Source: Romanomermis culicivorax (Eukaryota; Nematoda; Enoplea; Mermithida; Mermithidae). Taken from it: DNA of 64,000 nucleotides. Below the pieces are notes generated by a model. The model did no database searches. It saw only the letters and a program-made list of their open reading frames with translations, and was not told the origin of the DNA. Location of the stretch: contig CAWUHX010000026.1 in assembly GCA_963922205.1 (NCBI GenBank), positions 124,001 through 188,000 of the forward strand. The letters run 5' to 3'. Made by a program: the position numbers and the translations under genes. This document shows positions 10,201 to 21,957 of this stretch, in pieces (positions within the stretch are counted from its first letter, which is position 1; every line of letters begins with the position of its first letter).

Positions 10201-12896
10201 TAAGCGCGAGGTTCATTTCGTGATAGAAAATCAGCACAAGCATTTTCTTTGCCTTTTACATATTCAACACGATAGTCATAGTCTTGAAGCTTTATTGCGA
10301 AGTTCTGAAGACGTGAATTTCGATGTTTTTCTTCTTTAATCCACTGCAAAGGTTTATGGTCAGTTCTGAGCGTTACTTTCTGACCATAGACATAGTGTCT
10401 GTACCATCAGAAAGCTTCTACAATTGCGAGACATTCGCGCTCAGTCGTACTGTATCGGGTTTCTACGTCAGACAGAACTCTACTATTACACGCGATGACC
10501 CATTGATCAGTTTCGTTTTCTTGATACAAAATCGCACCGATAGCAGTTGTGCTAGCATCAGTTTGGATGATGAATTTCGATTTTTCGTCGTTATTGACAG
10601 GATATCGCAAGAAAGGAGTCGAGGTTAGAGATGTTTTAATCTCGTTAAACGCTGTACGATGTTCTTCGCTTATCTCATATTTCGCGTTTTTTTGTAGTAG
10701 TTGATAAAGAGGTCGTGAAAGAGTGGCAAGATTCGGTATGAATCCTCTACACCATTGGACTAGGCCCAAAAAACTTTGAAGATCTTTGACCGTTTTTGGC
10801 ATTTCATAGTTTACGATCGCAGAGACCTTTTCGGGATCAGGCGAGATTCCATTTTCGCTTAGCAAGTGACCAAGAAATTTTACTTGTTTCGGTACGAAAT
10901 CGCATTTATCAGGTCTTAGCGTTAGATTCGCGTCTCGGAGAGCATCCAAGATCAGTTGGATATGTGCTAGATGATCGTTATACGTTTGCGAAAAGACTAT
11001 GATATCGTTGATATAGACCAAACAGATTTTCCAGATATATGGATGCAGGATCCGTTCCATTAGTCTTTGAAATTCAGCGGGAGCGTTTTTCAAACCGAAA
11101 GGTAGAACTTTGAAACGAAACAAGCCTTCTTGACTGACGAAAGTAGTTTTATCACGTGAAGCGATGTCTAAAGGGATTTGCCAATACCCTGCTTTCAAGT
11201 CTAGAGTTGAGAAAAATCGTGCATTGCCTAAAGCATCTAGATAGTCATCGATTCTCGGGATCGGAAACTTATCTCTAGGAGTAACTTCATTTATACCTCT
11301 ATAGTCGACTACGGGTCGCCAACTTCCATCTTTTTTCGTTACCAGAAACATAGGCGCAGCCCACGGTGATCGCGAAGGTTCAATGAGGCCTTTTTCTAGC
11401 ATTTCTTGGATTTTCTGACGAACCATTGGTCTTTGCTCGATCGGGGCACGATAGTAGTGTTTCGCGACTGGTTTTGCATCACCGGTGTCTATAGAGACCG
11501 TTAACTCATGAGTGAGAGTAGGTTGATCTCCAGGGAGACTGAAAACATCGCGATATTGCTTGAAGACTTTGATAGCGGTTTTTCTATCTTCATCGTCGAT
11601 ATTCGACTTTTCGGTCATTTTTTCGAGAGCGAGTTGAAGTTTTTCTTCTTCCGACATAGTTGAGTGGTCTTTAACCAACGTCGCTGGCTCATAGTCTTCT
11701 TCATGATCGCTTAGCGACGCGACGGTCATTTTCGATTCTTCCAGTCTGAATTTAACCTCAGCGATGAGCTGGTTAGGTTGCAAATGGATACGGTTCGCAC
11801 TATTATTGACGAATAATAGTTGACATTTTCCTTCGGTTATGTTGATTATCGCTAGTTCGATCGGATATTCGCAATTTTCTTTTCCGAAGTTCACGGGTTG
11901 AACTATAACGCTTTTGAAACTTTTGTTTGTGAAAGGAAAGATTTTTCCGTTAACCCACGTTTGACAATTCGCTTCTACGTAGCATGACGAGATATTCAAA
12001 ATCGGTGGCGATCTGTCAATTTTTACGATTTGCGTTTGACTTTGTCCCATAGAAGTATTTGAAAATACTTCATCGTAGGGCGCTTTTTCGATCGGTTTCA
12101 AAACTAGATTTAGTTCTTGTTGAATGTCTCCGATTCTGATGAAATTTTCGCGAAAGTTTATTACGGCTCGAACGCTCGGATGCACTAGGAAATCGGTTCC
12201 TAGGAGGCATTGCTCTCCTGTAGTAGGTAGAATCCAGCATCGTACTATATGCGTTCCGAAAGATGAACTGATTTTGAAGATTATCGGACCTCTGGCATCG
12301 ACGATAGCACTGTCGGCTACTTTTATCTGCGCGGATGTTTCTAACGTATCATAGTCAATCCCCAAAGAGCGTTGAGCTAGACATGAGGAAATGACTGAAC
12401 ATTGAGCACCAGTATCGATTAACGCTTGCGTTTTAGTTTTTCTGATTTCGGCATCGATATGAAAAGCACGAGTAGGAGCGTATAAGCTCAGCAATTTGAT
12501 GTCTTTCTGCGAACATTCTTTGATTCGACACACGCTAGATCTCGCGATCCACGGTTCAGTAGGTTTTTTGATTGTGAAATCAGTGATTCCAGGAGCGAGG
12601 AAGAAGTTTGTAGCTTTAGAAGCTTCTGTCAGTTCAAGCATATTAGCTGTACTAGTCGTCGGTTTCATCGGAACGAAAGTTTTAGGTGAGTTGGACACCG
12701 TTTTGGTTTCTGATGGCAAAACTTGTTGCGAAGATTTCGGAGGAGTTAGCTGAGTCTGTATAGACTGTGAGTTGTTCATCAGATAGTAGTAGTGCTTTTC
12801 GATTATCTTTTCTTGTCGGGATTCGGAATCGCAGAGAGAAATGTTTGCAACATCTCTCTGGTAGTTTCGATTATCGCGATTGAAAAATCGGTTATT
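10201..12896 (-). pseudogene. Element A protease-RT-RNase H (interrupted)
   Basis: The aspartic protease is seen as [10 protein letters not shown] near 12425. RT follows with [30 protein letters not shown] and the active-site box. That box reads YIND instead of YxDD: the first catalytic Asp codon at 11007-11009 is AAC (Asn), so this RT is expected to be dead. RNase H begins FIIQTDAS...AIGAILYQ and is cut by a TGA at 10407-10409, after which WYRHYVYG and LRTDHKPLQWI continue in the same frame. The frame is also open upstream to a TGA at 12897-12899 joining gag. The polyprotein therefore has gag and pol in one frame, with no frameshift seen over about 6 kb. Confidence 0.93.
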
Positions 12897-14636
12897 TCAG
12901 TCAAAATTTTGATTCTGATTGAGCGTGTAGTTACGCGTATTTTGTTGAAAGCGAGGACGCCAATGATGGTTTTGCCATTGATGATTCGGTTGCTGTTGAC
13001 GAGGCTGAGAAGCCTGTGGTTTCAACTGATAGCATTCAGAGCTGTCGTGCTTACACTGACCATGATAGGTGCAATATTTCACGGGTCGTTCACGTGACTG
13101 ATTTCGTTGGAAGTTTCGATTCTGAGAGAAATCCCGTATAGGAATGTTTTCTCTATTCTGAAAGTTCGGACTTGTCCTGCGATCGAATTGCGATCTTCGA
13201 TTTTCGAAATTATTAGCATTTTGCCAATTTTCTCGGATTCCAAACTTTTCTAGGACTCGTTTCACGCTTTCCTCAAACTCTTTAGTCTTCATTAGAGTCG
13301 AATTTTCTTGAAACCTCACGCTGTTTTGCTGTCTACAGTCGTCTCTGTTTCGGGATTGAGAGTTATCTCTGAATCGAGGTTTCGAATCATCTCTGAAGCG
13401 CGATTGAGCTGGTTGCTCTTCAGATGGATTTTCGAGTGTATTAACCAGTATAGGTTGTTCTACTCTGACAATTGACTGTTTATTTGCTCGCTGGATTTTC
13501 TGAACTTTCGCGACGGCTATAGCTAAGTCAGTGATCGTTTCTAGAGTACTCGCGTCAATCGAGACTCTGTAAATTTCCGGCATTTTCCAAAGAAAAGTTG
13601 TGATAACTTTTCTATGGCGATACTGAGCGCTTCTGTCATAGTACAGTAGATGTACGTAGGCGCTGATTCAATTTAAGAAAGCTGACGGATCTTCAGTTTC
13701 AAACGGAGCGATAGACTGGAGCTCGCATTGGAGCGTATCTTGGTCGCAATTCGGAGCATTCATACACATCAGAATCTGTTTCGCTTCATCATAGGATCGG
13801 ACATCTCGTATGGTGTTCAGAGCACCATCGCAAGTCAAGCGACGCAACGTGTGAAGTTTTACATACTCAGACGCATCGAGGCCGAACTCATTTTCGAGTG
13901 CAATGAAGAATTTCAAAACTTGCTGATTTCGGGTCGAATTATCTAGTTTTTGTGGCCCTATCTTTTTACAGATAGTCTTAATTCTCGTTTCGTCATCGGC
14001 GAAAGATCTGTGCACCTGAGAAGGTGGGATAGACGGAAAATTTATTTGAGAGTTTAGCGCGTTAGAGCGGTCAAACCTTTGCGTCGGGATGATTAGATCA
14101 TCATCATTGTCGATTATACTACGAAAACTAAGTCGACTTTTTCGATCCCTAGTGACGTTTTTCGGTTTATTCGATTTCTGAGACTGAGCGTAAGAGCTCG
14201 TAGGTCTCCCGATATTTTCGTTTTTGGGAACGTTCGGTTTCATTAGCTCTTCTTTCTGAGCTCGCATCGCTTCGATTTCGGCTTTAAACTCATCGAGAAG
14301 TTTTTGCTGTTGAGTCGCGATAGTTACGATTTCGCTTAACGCGTTAGTAGCGTCGCCACGAAAATTTATCATTTCGGCATCGCATTTTTGCATTACGTCG
14401 ATATACGCGTCATTATCGAAGATTTTTCGAGGATTGGTATCTTTCGGTTCCGATTTTAAAAAGTTGAATTTTCGGTTTTCGACGATTTTTGGAGATAGAG
14501 ATCGCGAGGTTTTTCGCGTTTTTAGCGGAGCGGACGTTTCCGGTAGATCGAAATTACGCTTATCTGCTTCGTAGAGAAGCGGTAGATTCGCGTTTTCGCA
14601 ATCGAAATTTTCGATTTCTAGATTAGAGGGATTCAC
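12897..14636 (-). pseudogene. Element A gag (interrupted)
   Basis: Capsid/nucleocapsid precursor that packages the element RNA. The piece 14636-13668 (322 aa) has a basic, Ser-rich N-terminus and a helical capsid-like region (KFFIALENEFGLDASEYVK). After a TGA at 13668-13670 the frame continues through 13583-12897. The nucleocapsid has one zinc knuckle of the form C-X2-H-X4-H-X4-C (CTYHGQCKHDSSEC) followed by an Asn/Gln/Arg-rich tail. No ATG opens the first piece: its frame follows a TAA in the leader and the first candidate codon is GTG. Either the start was mutated or initiation is elsewhere. Confidence 0.85.
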
Positions 14637-14712
14637 TAGTTTCTTTTAGAAACCTTTCTCGTAACCGAGCGCTGTAGTTTCTTTTAGAAACCTTTCTCGT
14701 AACCGAGCGCAT
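14637..14712 (-). repeat. Tandem duplication in the element A leader
   Basis: A unit of about 36 bp containing TTCTTTTAGAAACCTTTCTC and ending GTAACCGAGCGC occurs twice in a row just upstream of gag. TTTCTTTTAGAAA is itself a short near-palindrome. It lies in the 5' untranslated leader, where packaging signals are usually found; a role is speculation. Confidence 0.8.
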
Positions 14713-14777
14713 GCGGTTTTCTTCCATTTTTCGGATTTTTCGCAAATTTTGGCGTTTCCTCAACCTTTAGATGAGCT

Positions 14778-14790
14778 GGTACAGTCACCA
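14778..14790 (-). promoter_or_regulatory. Candidate primer-binding site, element A
   Basis: On the minus strand TGGTGACTGTACC starts 5 bases inside the 5' LTR. TGG pairs with a tRNA CCA end. I cannot name the tRNA. Confidence 0.6.
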
Positions 14791-14795
14791 AATTA

Positions 14796-15405
14796 TGTCG
14801 TGCGTGGGAAAATAGAAGTGTAGACGACGGAATGCAGATGAGGAATTAGCTGTGTAGCTCGACGATTTATCGCGCGTTTTAGAAGAGACGTACGGAACGT
14901 AGAAGAGCGTGCGGAACGTAGAAGAGCGTGCGGAACGCTATAGACGAAACACTCGGAGTGTTTAACGAAATCAACGCAACGATAGTCGAACGCAGGAGAT
15001 TGACGGGCTCGTAGAGAGCGCTGTGTCAATTTATCCAGGGATCTTCGCTCAGGTCGCCAAAGGTTTTCGGATGCCGAAACTCGCGTCGCGCTAACTTAAT
15101 CGCTTAGGAGTTTCACTCGCTTATTCAAACTATTTTCCAAATAGTTTGACTCAATCTAGAACACACACTTTTCGCACGATTTACTAATGTACAAAACAGC
15201 CGCCTCACACCTTTTCAGACAAACACAAAAAACACAACGGTTTGGCTACAGTACAACGCAATCTAATGAAAAACACTTTCATAATTTCTTCACGTTGTAG
15301 CCACGCCTCTTCAGTGGTCTCGTCAGGATCTTTCCTATTCAAACTTGCCGATCTTTTTTCGCAAACGACACGAGCTTTACAAATACGCCAAATCGCTCCA
15401 CAACA
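14796..15405 (-). repeat. Element A 5' LTR (610 bp)
   Basis: Same length as the 3' LTR and about 98% identical by eye. In minus-strand orientation it begins TGTTGTGGAGCG and ends CGCACGACA. It abuts the integrase fragment of element C. Confidence 0.93.
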
Positions 15406-15410
15406 CAACA

Positions 15411-16053
15411 ATTAATACCACTGCGTATCACCCTCAATGTAACGGAATGGTAGATAGATTCAATCAAACGCTGATTTCGCAACTCAAAAAATTCACCGCT
15501 GAAGACCCCGATAATTGGGAACGATATCTACCTTTCGCGACATTCGCCTATAACGCTGTTCCTCACACAGCTACTCACTTTTCTCCATTTTGACTTTTGC
15601 GAGGGTATGAACCCAGAATCGCTATAGATTTCGACTGCGCGAAAAGTCTAACGTTACCGCTAAACTACGATGCGTATCAGTACATCTTCACCCAAGCGCA
15701 ACTAACGCTATACAATGAAGTTTCCGAAAACTTAATAAACGCGTCGGAATCGCATAAACGATACTTCGATAAAAAAGCGAAAGAGCAGAAATACGATCTA
15801 AACGATCTCATACTGTTGATTAACAACAAAAAAGCGACTAAAATCGACAAAGACTATATCGGACCCTTCGTAGTGGTCGGAAATTCCGAAATTTCGAAAA
15901 ACGTCATAACGATCGATAGTATAGATTGTCCTGGACAATTCAGAAAGTCTCACTTTCTCGCGTAAAGCCCTACATGCCTCGAATGGCATTCGAAATTTCT
16001 AACGCGCAAGTCAGTGGTCCTCCACAACTGACTAGTCACGCGCTACTGCATTG
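15411..16053 (+). pseudogene. Integrase fragment of element C
   Basis: It starts inside the catalytic core ([12 protein letters not shown]) and continues through the C-terminal GPF module. The catalytic Glu position reads GMVDRFNQ, so E is D here. A TGA sits at 15591-15593, with the frame resuming at once ([10 protein letters not shown]). A frameshift occurs at about 15945 (CPGQ), after which [12 protein letters not shown] continues in another frame to a stop near 16053. The last 20 or so residues differ completely from element A, marking a subfamily switch at the integrase C-terminus. Confidence 0.88.
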
Positions 16054-17167
16054 AGATCGAATTTTGTATTGTTCGTAAAATATTTATTTTCTACTTCAAA
16101 ATCGATTCGTTTTTTTTATATTCTGTTTTCCCTTTCGTCTTCACCATTTTGATCGTTTTGAACTAACCTATAACAGTCTTCCACAGACTAAAGGTAGCGT
16201 ATGGCCGATTTGCGAGCTGCGATAAAAACTCCGTTTCGAAACATGCTTTCGCGTAATCTACTGGGTGGCAAAGAAACCACGACATCGTAAACATTTCAAA
16301 TTTTTCTACGTCTCATCCGTATCGCCGAGATTTCTTCTACAGTTTGGTATTGATCCGCTCAATACTTTTCGAATTTCGAGTTTCAAAGACTTCGCCTGAA
16401 GCTTTATATACGTTTCTCTACGAAACTTAAAGCTTGCATCCGCTGCAAACTTTCCGATCTGACGCCTCCGTGGCTAAAGATTCTGTTCTAAAACACTGAC
16501 GCCTCCGCGGCTAAAGACTCCGGTCATCAGAATAAAGACTCCGGTCTTCTGTTCGAAATTTACCCTTGGCGATATGTTCCGTAGAAATATTTCTTTCCGT
16601 ATACGAAAAGCACAGCCGATGTTTCACATAGGACGCCTACCCCAGGCTTTGTGAAACATCATGATTGCCATTCCGAAAGCTCGAAGGCTCGAAAAGGTCC
16701 GTGCACCTTTGGTCTTGGAAAAAAACGTGCACCTGGCACTACCACTCTCCAACTTTCCAAAAATTATATATATCTTTCACTCAAATTCTAATATATTTTG
16801 GTCAAAATTTAACTAATATTATGTTGCCAATCGCCCTGTTGTTGAAAAATTGTTAGAATTGTTTGCTTTTTTCGTATTGCTCAAATGTTTTGTAAATTTT
16901 GTTGTAAGTATCTGATTGCCGCCAAAGTCAAATGAAAAGGTCCACCGAGAAAGAAAAATCGTCTGCCTGTGAAAGGAAGAAAAGAAATGATGCTAAAACG
17001 GGTTAAACTACCCTACTACACTGACTGTTTACACCTCTGAAAGCTCTACCGAAAATTGTATGCCGCTTGATCGATTGTAGACTCTACGATTGATGGAAAA
17101 AAGCGATGTTTAAAACCACTCACTCCCGGAGGAAGAAAATTTGAATCGCTTGAGGCGATTTACGTCG
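16054..17167 (+). other. 3' region of element C, no accessory gene
   Basis: About 1.1 kb between integrase and the polypurine tract. I see no exonuclease-like frame. A 29-codon frame opens at 16201 (MADLRAAIKTPF) and may be chance. A roughly 25-bp unit, GACGCCTCCGTGGCTAAAG, occurs at about 16461 and again (C for T) at about 16498, followed by two copies of AAAGACTCCGGTC. Confidence 0.55.
16619..16660 (+). repeat. Perfect 11-bp stem-loop in the element C 3' region
   Basis: GATGTTTCACA and TGTGAAACATC form an uninterrupted stem around a 20-base loop containing CGCCTACCCC. It could be an RNA structure of the transcript. Confidence 0.7.
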
Positions 17168-17179
17168 AAGGGGGAGGAG
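17168..17179 (+). promoter_or_regulatory. Polypurine tract of element C
   Basis: AAGGGGGAGGAG directly precedes the LTR, matching that of element A. Confidence 0.8.
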
Positions 17180-17774
17180 TGTTGTGGAGCGCCGATTGAC
17201 TACAGTGTAAACTCGTCGGTTTTACAAAGTGATTCACAAGAACGCATCGTTTCTGAGCTCAAAGTTGTTCAAAGTTGTCCGAAGGTTTACAACATCAAAG
17301 ATTACACTCGCAGAAGGTTGGTGATAAAGTTTAGTTCTCGTTTTTGTTGTGGTCTTGAGCGGTCGTATCTCTTGTTGTCCATCGCGACCCATTTTGAATA
17401 TTGTGAAGGGGCGATTCGCAGTAGTAAGTATTTGTTAAATAAAATATATAATCCTCTCATCGCTCATAACTAAAGTAGTAGTAAGACTGGTCCAGTATCG
17501 GTTGTAAGTGTATCGCGAGTTTCGGCATCCGAAAACCTTTGGCGACCTGAGCGAAGATCCCTGGATAAAATTGACACAGCGCTCTCTACGAGCCCGTCAA
17601 TCTCCTGCGTTCGACTATCGTTGCGTTAATTCCGTAAAACACTCCGAGTGTTTCGTCTACAGCGTTCCGCACGCTCTTCTACGTTCCGTACGTCTCTTCT
17701 AAAACGCGCAATAAATCGTCAAGCTACACAGCTTTATTTCCATCATCTAATCTTCTATTTTTTCACGCACGACA
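17180..17774 (+). repeat. Element C 3' LTR with a different U3
   Basis: It begins TGTTGTGGAGCG and ends CGCACGACA. The last 265 bases (about 17510-17774) match the element A LTR, whereas about 17200-17510 do not. This suggests an R/U5 region shared between subfamilies with different promoter (U3) regions. Confidence 0.85.
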
Positions 17775-17956
17775 TAAGTAAATGCAGGAAATTGTGTTAT
17801 GCCAAATGCGTGCCACAAACCCCGGTGAGATGCAGGAGTTTGTTGTTCTAAACGCGGGGTTATCCCAATAATTTTCGATAGAAATGGGATAATTGCCATG
17901 GATCCACGTTTGCTGAAAATAATCAGTCCTTGGTCTACTCGGGAGGTATATTCGAC

Positions 17957-18392
17957 CAGGGCCGTATCCAGGAATTTTTGATAGGGGGGGCGACTTCAAA
18001 AATATAGACAATTTTGAAGTGTCAAGAAAATATAGCGTAGTGTATGACTTTTCAGGTGTCTGCGGTTCGGCTTCACGTGTTATGGGCTCGGCTATAGGTG
18101 CTGCTATCGATTCATTTTGAGCCGTTCGTTTTGATGATTGAAAACCAAACTGTTCTAAGCTACGTTTCATTATAATTTATAGTTGATATTTTTAAAATGC
18201 TACTCTGAAAAAATAATTTAATTTAAAGTTTTAGAATGAAAATTCAAGGATATTTGAATAGGTAATATGAACGTCAGTGTCACTAGTTTCCACCAACTGC
18301 TATTTATTACAACAAGGGCTGGAAAAAAATTTTTCGTTACAACGACAGGGGGGGCTACAGCCCCCCCCGCCCCCCCTCTAAATACGGCCCTG
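17957..18392. mobile_element. hAT MITE with exact 8-bp target duplication TATTCGAC
   Basis: Ends are CAGGGCCGTAT and its reverse complement ATACGGCCCTG. TATTCGAC flanks both sides exactly (17949-17956 and 18393-18400). G/C tracts lie just inside each end. On the minus strand near 18170 a short frame begins MKRSLEQFGFQSSKR, which resembles the N-terminus of hAT/ZBED-type transposases, so it is probably a deletion derivative of a full hAT element. Confidence 0.9.
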
Positions 18393-18862
18393 TATTCGAC
18401 AATAGTTTTTTTAAAAATTTTGAACTTAAAATGATAAAATATTTGAAAATAATTAAAAAAGTATTTGAAAAAAATTAAAAAACAAAACGAAAACGATATT
18501 TTCATCACCCGTATTGGTACAGGTAAAGAATGAAAAACGTCTGTCTAGGCTGATTGTCCTGTCACTCGAGGTGCTTGTGTGGTCAATTTATTATGTAAAT
18601 AAGAATTTTTCACGCATTAGAATGTTTTGCGTGGACAATTTTATGATTTTAATACATATCTTTACTCATTAGTGACTTATCTTTAGGTAGACTCTCTGTA
18701 GTATTACGTTTTTAACCATTCTTGCGGTTCCATAAAACTGGCAAACAAAATATTTTTTTACCACGCAGAACGCCTACCGTATTCCATTTTTTAAAATTCT
18801 TTTGTCTTCGGAAAACCTATATGAAAACAATAGCAAAACCTTTTTCACATTTTTTGCTGTCT

Positions 18863-18950
18863 AGTAGCGGATCTGACTACGGTAGCGGATGTGCACTAGG
18901 TAGCGGTCGTGCACTAGGTAGCGGATGTGCAGTAGGTAGCGGATCTGCCA
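18863..18950 (+). repeat. 18-bp tandem repeat, about 5 copies
   Basis: The unit GTAGCGGATGTGCACTAG is repeated with small changes. In one frame it translates as repeated GSG-type residues, but no gene context supports coding. Confidence 0.8.
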
Positions 18951-21572
18951 CCCAATCTTATTTACCAGATATAAACAAAAAGGTCGGCTGTTGTCATATT
19001 TTAGGTCAAAACAAAGTGCATATCCACTACACATATGAAAAAAACATGATCGACATTTATTGCAAGAATGTCAATTATTAGGAAAGATGAAAGTTTTCTT
19101 TGTGCTGCCGAAAAAGAAGCGTTCTGGACGCGTCTCGGACGCGAATTTTTGAGGGTTAGTTTCGCCTAGTAGTGTACTTTTCTTTAGGTAATTCTGTTTC
19201 AACCTTTTGACAGCTTCCGTAATCAACTGCATTCCGGCAGTAATAATCCGAAATATGGACACAAGATTAACGATGAAGTTCTTCTACTCACAATAGACAA
19301 TTGTATCAAATGTTTCGGTGCCATGTTATCAGAAAACGTCTTTTTTAGGCTAATTAAGGGCCATGGCTCCTGAAAATTTAGCAGCACAAGCCAAATTGGC
19401 TTATAAGAATTAGATCTTCCTAACAACTCTTTTGACTAGGTTGTAGGGTTTCTTGTCCCGAGATGCATTTTTATGCGTTCTGAGAAAATACCGAAAATTG
19501 TCTGGCGCTTCGTGCCGGATTTCAAATTATTTATGATTCTTGGTATCAGTTGCGTTGTAAAGTTAGAAAACGTCTGCATAGCTTATACTTATCTTTTAAA
19601 CATCAGCATGTTATGGATGAATGTTTGACTTTGTGTTGTTTTCTCACGTATTTGATGAAAATCAAGATTTTTCTAGATGACTGTCACAAAATCGTTTTGG
19701 GGTCCTTTAGAATTCTCGGCTTTCGTGAACAAACTTTTTGCATTTGCAAGAAATGATTAAAAGATCATCAGCATGGGAAAATGGCAGAGGCTTTTGCTGT
19801 CTGAAGAAGCGACTCAAATTCTTTAATTTTTGAATTTTAGTTTGCTAGACTGGAAACACATTGAACCCACTGGGAAACTAAAGCTTTCGTGCAGGAAATA
19901 GATATTTAAAAAAAATCATGTTGCCAACGCTATAGAATATTAAATGCCTGATCTAATATGCGAGCCTTATTATTCTGCGTGTGATTAAGAATGTATTCAA
20001 AATGATTGATCTCTTATGTGGACTTCTACTCTGATTTTGAAGAGTGTTTCTGAAAAAAAATTGTTGAAAAGAAATATTGTTTTTTGCTACCACATTCGTT
20101 TACAAACTTTTTAGTTTTGGCTTGTTGAAATTTGGATTGGCCTGTGAAATTTTGACATTAGGAGCCAATTGGCCTGTCGAGAAAAAATGAAAAAACCCTG
20201 TTTTTTGTCAGAAAATTCAGTACAATAGTAAAAAATGTTCATTTTAGACTCCCATATTTTCAGAAATTTTGTTAGTAACAATGTTTCCTACCAACTAAAG
20301 CATGTCAAGTTTATGTGAAATTTTTACTTGAACATGCTGCAGCTGTATGATCTCTACACTCACTTGGTATTAGAAAGGTTGAAAGAGTACAGAAATATTT
20401 CTCAAAGCGTGTCATAAACTTCCGAATTATTCTTATCCTGAGAAAATAGCTATTCTTACACTTAATAACCTTTGAAAAAAGGGTAGTTGTAAACATGGTC
20501 CTTTTTTAGCACAGTGCAAATTGAACCACAGCCGTGCTAATAGAAATTTCAGACGTTAGCACGCATAATAATTATATGCATGATACCCGCAAATATTGGT
20601 AAAAATCAAGAATCGTAATTTCCTAACATTTATTCCATAACTTCCACAAAATGAAAAATTCATCCTGAACGCTTTCTTTTTCGTTCAAATTAATTCTGAA
20701 GCTATCAACACCAAGGATGATTTCGTGAATCGGTAATACAATAAAAGCAGGTAGAATCGACAAACTCACATATTACTTTCAGACCAACGAAGTATCACCT
20801 GTCAACCATGCTAACTGTGCAAATGCAATATTATTTCATTAGCAAGAGTGCTAATGGCACTCGAGCTATAAAAGAACCTTGGTCGTGAAAAATATTGTCA
20901 TATTACATGAAATGTATTCTGAAAAACTGATTTGATGTTGAATGACTTCTGCGTTGGCCACAAGATCACAAAACAATAGAAAACCTAAAGTGATGCCAGA
21001 AAATTCTCTCATTTTTTTTCATTGACGACTTTTTATCCTGAAAGAGCAAAATAAAGCATGCACAAAAATCAACTTCAAGACGACCCTGAAAAATAATTTA
21101 CGCCAGAAACGATATTATGCAATTAAATAAGCATGACCTGATTTTTAAATAATGATTAACGAACGAAAAATAAAACACATTTTATATGAATTGAAAAATA
21201 TATAGTAAGGAAAATGTGGTTCTTAATTCAAAAATTAATCACAGGTTTATTTTTTTCTTTTTTCTCTTATAAACAAATCAGTCAATATCTATGTAAAACA
21301 AACAACAGTTTTCTCCAGTAATAATATGGTTTTAAACTCTTTATCAGAAAAATTTGATTCTAAAAGAATGTAAATTGATTAGCTTTTTTGACCATGCACA
21401 GCAAACTATGAGATTCTGACATGACCTTTATAGTTCCTGATTCCTAATTATCACATATGTATTTGTGAACCACTCAACATTTGTTTTTTCATGTCTTTCA
21501 CTAATCTTCATTGTTTTCCTTTATTATGCTGCTACAATAAGTATTATAAATGATTTTCTGATTTCTACTGTT
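18951..21572. other. intergenic repeat debris
   Basis: Fragments of hAT-like repeats lie at about 19110-19520, with a palindromic end (GGGCCATGGCTCC) and the hairpin GGCGCTTCGTGCC, and at about 19960-20200, an inverted relative of 46600-46880 ending AAAAAACCCTG. About 20200-21570 is AT-rich and I see nothing in it. Confidence 0.4.
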
Positions 21573-21728
21573 TCAGAGATGAAGGATCTTGGTGTTATGT
21601 TCAATGAAAAATTTTCAGCAACCTCCAACTGTGATTATGTGGTTAAAAGAGCATCTAGGGTTGTTGAGAGTGGTCACAGCAACCACCTCAACTACAAACT
21701 GTTGCAAAAAGAGAGCACCTTTCCCGTT

Positions 21729-21802
21729 GCTCGGTTGACTCAATTGGTTAGCGCGTGCGGATGGTAGCCACAAGGTCCCGTATTCAAATCCTGGACCGAG
21801 CC
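21729..21802 (+). tRNA. tRNA-Thr(GGT)-like sequence (pseudogene within SINE)
   Basis: Acceptor stem GCTCGGT/ACCGAGC is fully paired. The A box is TGACTCAATTGG. The anticodon stem TGCGG/CCACA encloses loop ATGGTAG, which puts GGT at the anticodon. The T arm (GTATTCAAATCC) departs from GGTTCGAATCC, so it is probably a tRNA relic, not a functional gene. Confidence 0.55.
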
Positions 21803-21957
21803 TAACTTTTACTGAAGCCCCAAGTAGTGATAATAGGTTGCCTCAGCACTGGTAGCCCTTGACGGTCGGTCAAACTCAATGGCGGAGGCATGTTAAAAGT
21901 GGCAACAGTAACCATCTCAACTATGAACTGTTGCAAAAAGAGAGCACCTTTCCCCTT

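Larger units (their letters stand above)
3357..15405 (-). mobile_element. Element A: Ty3/gypsy LTR retrotransposon with extra exonuclease-like gene
   Basis: This is a 12.05-kb element read on the minus strand, bounded by two 610-bp direct LTRs that begin TG and end CA. In transcription order it holds 5' LTR (14796-15405), primer-binding site, gag, protease-RT-RNase H-integrase in one frame, a noncoding gap, a spliced accessory gene, the polypurine tract and 3' LTR (3357-3966). The LTRs differ at roughly a dozen visible sites, about 2%. No 4-5 bp target duplication is present: the left flank is GAAG and the right flank CAAC, and the right flank is the integrase fragment of element C. The right junction was therefore probably made by rearrangement or nesting. 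At least seven premature stops and one frameshift make this copy non-autonomous. Confidence 0.93.
15411..17774 (+). mobile_element. Element C: 5'-truncated relative of element A, opposite strand
   Basis: Plus-strand fragment running from mid-integrase through a 1.1-kb 3' region, a polypurine tract and a 595-bp LTR. The integrase protein is roughly 95% identical to element A, but the sequence downstream is different and contains no accessory gene. Everything 5' of mid-integrase is missing, replaced by the element A 5' LTR in inverted orientation. The whole 3357-17774 block is therefore bounded by inverted LTR ends (TGTCATGCG... and ...CGCACGACA). Confidence 0.85.

Noticed and set aside
5266..10409. 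Reassigned stop codons in this genome
   Set aside because: All three stop codons interrupt element genes, positions differ between copies, and LTR divergence fits simple decay. The host SF1 exons need no reassignment.
18863..18950. CRISPR-like or minisatellite-coded gene
   Set aside because: A simple 18-bp tandem repeat without spacers or flanking gene structure.
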